From positions 48,599,011-48,663,010 of the forward strand of contig CM051456.1 in the NCBI GenBank assembly GCA_028274465.1: a stretch of 64,000 nucleotides of DNA, written 5' to 3'. Positions 57,001-64,000 of the stretch are shown here, in pieces. This DNA is from Plantago ovata (taxonomy: Eukaryota; Streptophyta; Magnoliopsida; Lamiales; Plantaginaceae). Each line of letters starts with the position of its first letter. The first letter of the stretch is position 1. The translations under genes were made by a program, and so were the position numbers. The notes beneath the pieces are model-generated. The model saw only the letters and a list, made by a program, of their open reading frames with translations, did no database searches and was not told the DNA's origin.

Positions 57001-60000
57001 TTTTGGTGTCCCATTTCATGTCCCACTTTTATTTACCTAGAGAAACTTATTTAATTACACATGAATTAATTGTAATAAAATAATTTCTCAACTAAACCAT
57101 CTCTAACTCCTAATAATTAAGAAGCCTAGCAGTTTAATTAGTAGAAAATCTAGAGATGATCTTGGATAATTACCAAAAGGAAAAGAATAACATGATGAAA
57201 GGTTTATATAGTTTTTTATGTTACATTTTACTGGTTACCATTTTGGACTTCATATTTATCATTATCATGATTAGTATACTTTTTGTTTAACTCTTGTTTA
57301 TAGTACGTAGTGGACATGGGCAACAGTGGGATTAATTAGCAAGAACCTCATCAAGACCTTGTGTAGTGTTTCTTTTAAGAAAGAAAAAGTTAAACGAATA
57401 GTATAGTTAAAAAAATTATTTTTTACTCTAGTTACCTATTAATTTTTTCAAGTTAATTCATGTGTAATTAATTTAGATAAGTAAAAATAAAATGACACAT
57501 GTAGGAGAGTGGGACATGAAATGGGACACAAAAAAGTGGGATAGAAGATCCGCGCCCATTCCCACCATGGACTACTCAGGGTAGTATTGTTTCAAGGGCA
57601 CAATGAGTGGAGTAGCCAGTACTGCCTCTCTAGACGGTGTGAGCAAGTTATGTGCACAATTAGCACTTCTCTGGCCAATGTGTGCACATGATATGTTCCA
57701 AGGCCACAACAGTTGGGATTAATGCTCTGCTCCTCTAGACAGTAACCAAGGTTACTGTATCAAGGCCTCAATGGCTAGGGGTGTGATTAAATGCTCTCTA
57801 GTCAAAGTATGCCAGTGTATGTTAAATACTGTTATGGGCCTAGAGTTCTAAATTATTATTATTAGTAATACTAATTCTTAAAAGAGACCAACAAAAGGCC
57901 CAAAGAAATCCATTATGATCCATTTTACTCCAAATTCACACTGGGTCAGCCTGGGTAGTCTGGGCCGATCGCGAAATTATTTAAAAACGAAACAAGAATT
58001 AAAAAGCAGATGTGAATGAATAGAAGTTACAGAAGCACAGAACAGAAATCCAGTTGGCTCCGTGGTTGTCAATTCAGGGATTGGTGTATTTATTTTACTC
58101 GTAAGAGTTGGTACCTGACCGATTTAGTATATTTCACTCGTACGAGTTGGTTTTACCCTTTGGTTCTTCTATTTAGCGATTGGCGTTTTTATTTCATTTA
58201 CGTTGATTTAATAAAACTCCAGAAAAGGTAGCTATTGCTACTTTGCTACACTAAAGATAATATTTCCTTGTCTCGATATTCCCTGCTCTATCAGTTGGTC
58301 CGTCCTGTCCGTTTTGCTTTTTGTCAGGATTTGTCAATTTTGTGAAGTTTCAGATCTATGTTGCATATCCAGCTTCACCAATTCGGCTTAGGCTTGTTCG
58401 GGTATTCAATTTCCTGGTTTGCATCTTAGATTTCAGACTCTATAAAAGCTAATTTTCTTATTTTGTCAACTACACAATTAATGTCTATATAAAAAAGGAT
58501 ATGTATCCATATATCATTATTTCAGGATGCCTAAGATAGTTAATATACTATAGTTTGGGACAGACACCGAAGATTACTCATTAAAAAAAAAAAAAAAAGA
58601 AAAAAAAGTCAAACCTGTTCATATAAGCACGTCTGGTGAAATGCCGACGGGCAGCTATCACAGCATATCAATTCACCAACATCACCACAACGTCCACAGC
58701 TATCATCATTTTGGTCTGTCTCATCGACTTGATTCTTTTGTGGTGCAGATCTTCGTGCTTTGTATTCAGCTGACCAAGCTTCAAGCATACACAAGGTTAA
58801 TGGCTTTCCAGACTCCAAAAACAGATTTGCACACGGTCGAGTTAACTTGATACCACAATGGCTGCTAAACTTGGGGATAGAAAGCACCTCACTGCAGCAC
58901 CTGCACAACACCCCATCCCTGGTAATGGAACCTTCTTTAATCACAGTATCATCTTTTATATCCCGGTATTGGAGTACTTCATCAAGAGAAACAACACCCG
59001 AGTGGATTAACCATGATAATACAGTTCTGGATGCAATGACAGACCACTTCCCATCCACGATATTCTTTGCGCCCTTCATAAGGCTCCTAGGGCGTAACCT
59101 GCAGCTGCCTTTTGGAGTCTTGGACTTCCTCAAAGGTTTGGACTTGCACCATTTCTTGGTAGAACTGCCTGTTTTTGTTCTTATAATGGCTGAGATTAAA
59201 AGGTCATCATCTTCAAGACAGCATGAAGTTATTTTCTTAGATCCAGAAGGACTTCTTTTTTTGGTTGTGGTGTGGTGAACTGTTTCACGGACATGACTTT
59301 CCATCAGTCTCATTTCAGAGAAGTTTCCAGAATTTTTAGGAGACATCAAAGTACAGACTACACCACCTTTTACTGATGACTCTGGGTCACAGCTTGGGGA
59401 ACATGTGCTGCTTCCAAGATAGGGAGGAGCCATATCAGGTCCTGGCAATTCAGGACAATTTCCAGAACCAATTGGAACATCAAACAAATGAACGCCACCT
59501 TCATCATAAGTACTACCATACTTGCAAGCTTGATGTGTCCCTGCGTTAAGGCAGTTTGTCTCGGATGCAGAGATCTTCCTGTATTTGGCTGCAGAACCAG
59601 TTTCTGGTGGCACCACTGAACCTCTCTTTGCCTTCACTCCTGTTCCCTCTTTCAACAAACGAATAGATTTGTCGATGAACACTACTTTAGCAAAAGGATC
59701 CAGGAGGCACCACAAATGAGCCATATCAGATGTAGAATCTAAGATATTTAATTTATTGTCAATCTCTTTGGCTGTAAGAGAAAGATCAGTCCACAACTCG
59801 GACATATCAGCCCATTGTATAGATTCACTTATTGGGGTGTAATCAATTGCTTCAGTCAACAAAATTTCACCGCACAGGTTCCAAGCCCTACGAAATTCAC
59901 GGAATGGTCTTCCTAAGGGAGACCTATAAACATATTCTCCAATCCCATTATATTTACTGTTTCTTTTACGTCTCCCAATCACCCATCCTGCTGCCGTAAG

Positions 60001-60824
60001 CAACCGGTTTATGTGATACCGAAGAAGAGGGCGCGGATCATTTTTTATGTTCCTCGGCATAATTAATTCATCTTTATCCAATTTAAGAAAACAGTGGTCT
60101 TTCCATCTAGGCTTCTTTGATCGATTAGTTCCAGACACGTTTACGACAGAGACTGTTGGATCAATAACCAACACCTTGTTTGCATAGCTTTCTTGAGAAA
60201 TAGGTGATACAGCTTCCTTCTGCTCGTTTTGATCTAAGCAAGATGATCTGTTCTTACTGTCATCCCTACCACTAGGTTCACATCCTCTATCCAACTCCAG
60301 TAGCTGATTCAGCTGATAAGAACTACATGTAATACAGCAGCTAGATGATTCAACTACACGATAGGTTACACAGTAAGAAACAGAACAATAATCTTGTCCG
60401 GGTACACCCAAAACAAATCCTTCTGATGGAGATGACATAATCAAAGCATCCCCTAAATCAGCTTTCACACAAGGCAGATCACCAACAGATAACCTTATGG
60501 CGTGGTTATCTTTTAATGACAATACAGGGTCTCCAGAGAAGCACTCTGGAGGAGGTCTCTCAGTTAAGAACCCTTTACCATTATCATGTTGACTAGTTAA
60601 CGATGAATTTCCACTGCATGAGCAAAGCGGCTCAACTGTTTGCATAGCACAGTCACCATCTGAAATAGCTTCCCTAACAAAAATTCTTTATTTGTACTCT
60701 TGTTTACGAAGAAAACCTCATCAAATATACAGTGTTCGTCTACTGATCCATCGAAGCTGCCATCATGCAAATTTACTAATTCCTCACTGAATAGCGCCGA
60801 GTGCACCATCCCATGGTCTCTCAT
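51018..60824 (-). CDS. IDM1: IDM1-like PHD-finger / GNAT histone acetyltransferase, 8 coding exons
   Basis: Coding exons on the minus strand: 60824-58615, 55355-55232, 55054-54972, 53382-53138, 52477-52391, 51851-51752, 51506-51311 and 51214-51018. All introns are GT-AG and the phases agree throughout, giving about 1080 residues. Exon 1 has a conserved WKDHCFLKLDKDELIMPR ... LLTAAGWVIGRRKR region and a Jas/TIFY-binding region ending KPLTLCMLEAWSAEY. PHD finger 1 (CGRCGDVGELICCDSCPSAFH...) straddles intron 1. PHD finger 2 spans exons 2-3. Exons 4-7 form the acetyltransferase, with RRQGMCRRL as the acetyl-CoA loop and VETWTVGFGF. Known IDM1 is a nuclear histone H3 acetyltransferase that helps active DNA demethylation and counters silencing. 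A one-base frameshift near 60686-60700 separates the first 45 codons from the rest. Exact paralogue identity is uncertain. Confidence 0.85.
56978..57557. mobile_element. Mutator-like MITE in the IDM1-like gene's first coding intron
   Basis: 580 bp with terminal inverted repeats of about 45 bp (inner part GCGGATCTTCTATCCCACTT and its inverse), flanked by the 9-bp duplication ATTCCCACC at 56969-56977 and 57558-57566. It is AT-rich and non-coding inside. The 9-bp duplication and long inverted repeats fit Mutator-like elements. Confidence 0.88.
57585..57830. repeat. Degenerate tandem repeat in the same intron
   Basis: Three diverged copies of a roughly 70-100-bp unit, each with CAAGG(C/G)C(A/T)CAA and CTCTCTAGAC or CTCTAGTC-like ends, directly right of the MITE. 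Confidence 0.4.
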
Positions 60825-60830
60825 TCTCTC

Positions 60831-63716
60831 CTGAAAAAAGGTGCTCCAAACAAATCAAACTTCGGTGCAAAAGTAATTTTACAAGTGTCAACATGAATGC
60901 ATAGTTTGTGCATTAATGACTTGCTGAATATACTAAGGAAATGATAATTGTGGCAAAGAATAAATAATGACATTATGAGATAAATAAACAAGTAAGTCTT
61001 AGGGGAAACCAATTTTCCGTGAATGTTAGGGTAATAAAACACTTCACACTAATGCAAACTAAGGAATGTGTGCCAACACTCAGGTGGGTGATAGTGTGGT
61101 GTTTCCTAATATTTGAAACAGCTGGTTTTCCTATGAACTTCACTAAATAATTTGATAAATATAATTTAAATGAACTAAATAAATAAGGAGTGGAACTTGT
61201 GTTGGGCGGTCAAACAGTTAAACCAGTATAAACTACGAACACCTGGGTTGGTTTGTTGTTGATATTCCTAAACATTTAAATATTTGTGAAAATTAGGTAG
61301 TGCGCCAACACATAGGTCGGTGGTGGTGTGGTTATACATAATATTCAAAAGTGTGACCAATGGTGAGACCCTCTAACACAAGTTTCTATCATAGTACCTG
61401 GTTATCATACGGATCAGAATCACAAATGAGGAACTTTTGGAGGGTGAAACAGAAAATCTACTAGTATCTACCTTCAATTCAGTTTTATGACTTTATTAAA
61501 TGTCCAGGTCCTTAAGCACTGCGTCGTTTCAGAAGAATGAAAATCTAGCATTTATTATATAAGACTCGATAGTCATTAAAACATGATCAGCCTGTGTGCA
61601 AGTAGTACGAACTTCCGGCACGATGGAGAGTTAGGATAGTGGGGTTTAATTAAACAAAGAATCCGTTTCCCGAGCTCAAGGAATTTTTTTTAAATAAATA
61701 AAGTAATAAAATCAAGGAATTACCAAGAAATATATAGAAACAGTAAAAGAACCAGCACTGTCACTTCAACTGCTGTTTTGAGGCAACATTTGCACTGCTC
61801 TCCAACCTTCCGAAGGTACATACTGACATACACATGGAAATGAAATATGACGGGAACAGTTAATGTTGAACAATTACAACATTATGGTAAGTGTTGGGAA
61901 AACTGAATCAATACAACTACAGCTAGAGGTGTCATAGTGGGCTAGCAAAAGGCGCCAAAGATTTTGTATTCGGAGAATTTCGAAATGCATCTAGGAAATC
62001 AAAGGGTAAATAGCCCCTTTTCTGCAATTTTTGGTTACAGCTACTCTAGGAGGAATGCTGGTAATCTCTGTTTGACTCAAAAGGAGCCAACTACTTCCTA
62101 AAGAGATGCCCCATTGTTGCAGCTTTACAAAATACAAGAATGAGGGATGCTCGGACAAACAAACTAAGGAAATGAAATAAACAAAGCTATATGTAACTTT
62201 ATATAGATCGAATTTTGGGTATAAAATTATAAACCACCCACCTAAGTACACCCATCTGCTATTCTAAATGGGTGTAAATAGGTGGGTGGTTAATGGCTTG
62301 GAGAAACCTAATTACCTATATACTTAAAAATGTATAAATTACAAAACGTAGATATAAACATTGGTGCTAATGCACCGCGTTACCTACATAATTAAACAAA
62401 ACCAAATCCATAATCATAAAAACCATACAGCTAAGTAAAATAGAGATTACCAGGCCCAAATGTATAGGCTCCAAGCAACAAGCAAATAAACGAGTGTTTG
62501 GTAGTGGACTCTCACGAACGATTTTCGATTTTCAACATGCCAGCTTTGGCACCAGATTCTCCTCCCAAAATGAAAAATCCATTACAATTCCAAAATCACA
62601 TTTACATACATCATCCATCATCACTGCTCTTCTATCTCACACCTCATCCCTACACTTGAACCTATCAAAATGAAAAATCAAATACCAAATAGTAAAAAAT
62701 TTCAAAACTCAACCCAAAACCTTGATTTTAAATTAACAAAAACTCAAATTTCACCAAAATTGAAAATTAATCTCAAAATTCAATCTTCTCCTTATCATAT
62801 TATCGAACAGTTGGAGAAACAGATCCAAACACATCAAACAGCATTAATATCAAAATAAAACAAGACAACCAGCTAGGGACTAACCAATTAACATCCTAGG
62901 AAAACAAAATGGTAAAGAGAGAAGAGATTATAAATTTAGGGCTATGGATCGGAGAGAAAACTCGTGCTTGTATTGTACTTCTTTGTAATTCTCGGATTCT
63001 TGCGTGCCTATATATTTCTGCACGGGAGGGGAAGAATTTTGAAGAGAGGCGATCTACGGACAGAGCAAATTGTGTGAGAGAGTGGAGAGACTGAGCGAGC
63101 TTCCTTGTTTTACTGGAAGTGAGAGAGAGAACAAATTCAGAAGGCGTTGTTTGATTTCAGAGAATTACCGGTTCCACTTTACTGTTCATTTCGAGCTCCC
63201 CACTTATATTAAGACACCTGTCATTATTGAAATGACATTGTTTACCTCCTAAACTAGTACGTAAAATTTAGATAATATTTTATTACAACTACCGGTATGG
63301 AACTTGCACCACTCCTTTAGTAACTCAACTCTTTACCGCTGCACCATCTTATGACTGTAAAATTTAGATAATATGATTTGTAATAATCCAAGGAAATCAA
63401 AATTGCATAGAAAATAGAGTCGGTCTTGTCAAAGACGCAATTTATTGAGAGATCGAGTGACACAACATACAAAACACATAGAAATGGTAAGACTTGTTGG
63501 TTTGGACCAACCCGTATCCGGATCGGGCCGACCTATGAATTAGAAAGAAACAGGTCTACACTCTACACAACAGCCATGGCAGAAACCATGGCAGCCATGC
63601 ATGAAATGAAACAGCGAGCTGAGCAAAGCTCGCTGCATCTAATCTCGTCCATGGACGAAAATGCATATGGAAGGAGATGGAGATTTTTCAGCTCCATCTA
63701 TGGAACCTCTCCCTCC
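60831..63716 (-). other. Upstream region of the IDM1-like gene
   Basis: The first coding exon is preceded by a strong acceptor (TTTTTTCAG, ending at 60831), so the 5' UTR is split and at least one leader exon lies upstream. I could not place it with confidence. A minus-strand TATATA at 63009-63014 near a GA-rich stretch is a possible core promoter. Diverged duplicate segments occur around 61070-61130 and 61295-61360 (GTG(T/C)GCCAACAC ... GTGGTG...). No other gene is seen. Confidence 0.4.
63009..63014 (-). promoter_or_regulatory. Possible TATA box of the IDM1-like gene
   Basis: TATATA in minus sense, followed downstream by a CT-rich leader-like stretch. It is about 2.2 kb before the first coding exon, so a long leader intron would be required. 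Confidence 0.25.
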
Positions 63717-63985
63717 TTTTTTTTAAATGGGTTATGATTAGTGGCGAATCTAGTAGCAAAGTTCAGGGGGCAAAAGTTAATAGTGTATTGTTGTATTACC
63801 CGAAATAAAACATTATATGATATATTCCGAGTGAATGCGAAAAAAATTATAAATGTTGACCATTATTTATTGGAAAAAACATGTGATTTTTGTTGAAAAT
63901 AATTAAATGTGTAAAATATGTAGGTGGGGCAGTCGAACTCGCGCCCTTAGTTAAGGCAGCGGTGTCAACAACCACTCGGCCACCG
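63717..63985 (-). mobile_element. tRNA-derived SINE
   Basis: In minus sense it begins with GGTGGCCGAGTGGTTG, a good A box (63972-63982), and has a B-box-like GAGTTCGACTG (63930-63940). An AT-rich body follows, then a conserved-looking 3' part (CCCCCTGAACTTTGC ... GATTCGCCACTA, 63741-63775) and an A-run at 63717-63724. The 3' part resembles the end shared by many angiosperm SINEs. The 5' flank runs out of the window, so no target duplication can be checked. Confidence 0.55.
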
Positions 63986-64000
63986 AAAATTCTAAAACAT

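Noticed and set aside
58760..59278. 172-codon plus-strand frame
   Set aside because: Antisense shadow of the IDM1-like first coding exon.
63426..63737. 103-codon plus-strand frame near the right end
   Set aside because: No recognisable domain or start context, and it overlaps the SINE tail.
63930..63985. A functional tRNA gene
   Set aside because: A and B boxes are present, but stems do not form a full cloverleaf with a clear anticodon, and it continues into a SINE-like body.

Overview
The window is nuclear DNA from a flowering plant, probably a eudicot. GT-AG introns, an IDM1-type PHD-finger gene, Ty1-copia and Ty3-gypsy retrotransposons with plant tRNA primer sites, CACTA, Helitron, hAT, Mutator and Harbinger elements, an L1-type LINE and a tRNA-derived SINE all point there. 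The order cannot be fixed from sequence alone; Caryophyllales is only a weak guess. About 50 kb on the left is a nested transposon block. About 13 kb on the right is one host gene and its upstream flank.

Left to right: (1) 1-3418 holds two Helitron 3' ends of the same type. The first closes a minisatellite-filled non-autonomous copy, which carries a Harbinger MITE. The second closes a remnant with the C-terminal half of a PIF1-like helicase. (2) 3419-16514 is a minus-strand copia element (gag, PBS, about 1.56-kb LTR). Its LTR was split by gypsy element A (5834-15644, TSD TCAAG), an Athila-like element with gag, protease, RT, RNase H and integrase, all broken. (3) 16515-48775 is a minus-strand gypsy gag (F) split by a CACTA transposon (17345-47913, TSD TTC). 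The CACTA was split by gypsy element C (20598-47827, minus, TSD GCTAA). C's 3' LTR was split by element D (20851-35197, TSD ATAAT), and D's 5' LTR by element E (21388-29789, TSD AGCTC). The order F, CACTA, C, D, E is five levels deep, and every junction has a readable target-site duplication. C reads LTR-internal-LTR-internal-LTR with a 100-N gap at 40536-40635 and an error-rich consensus around it. (4) 48930-50670 is a LINE reverse-transcriptase remnant with a 480-bp hAT MITE (8-bp TSD). (5) 51018-60824, minus, is an IDM1-like gene (Jas/TIFY-binding region, two PHD fingers, GNAT acetyltransferase) in eight coding exons. It has a 580-bp Mutator-type MITE in its largest intron and one apparent single-base frameshift near its N terminus. 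(6) 60831-64000 is the upstream flank, ending in a SINE.

The gypsy elements form a working-looking set. A has pol; C and E carry only gag-protease; D carries only a gag piece. They share LTR termini, a tRNA-Asp primer site, a roughly 1.2-kb 3' non-coding region and a repeated hairpin plus polypurine cassette. They also carry GC-rich quasi-palindromes at two fixed places, upstream of the LTR TATA box (where one is visible) and in the internal 3' non-coding region. The palindrome type matches between the two places within an element but differs between elements. These shared non-coding parts are the most interesting material in the window.
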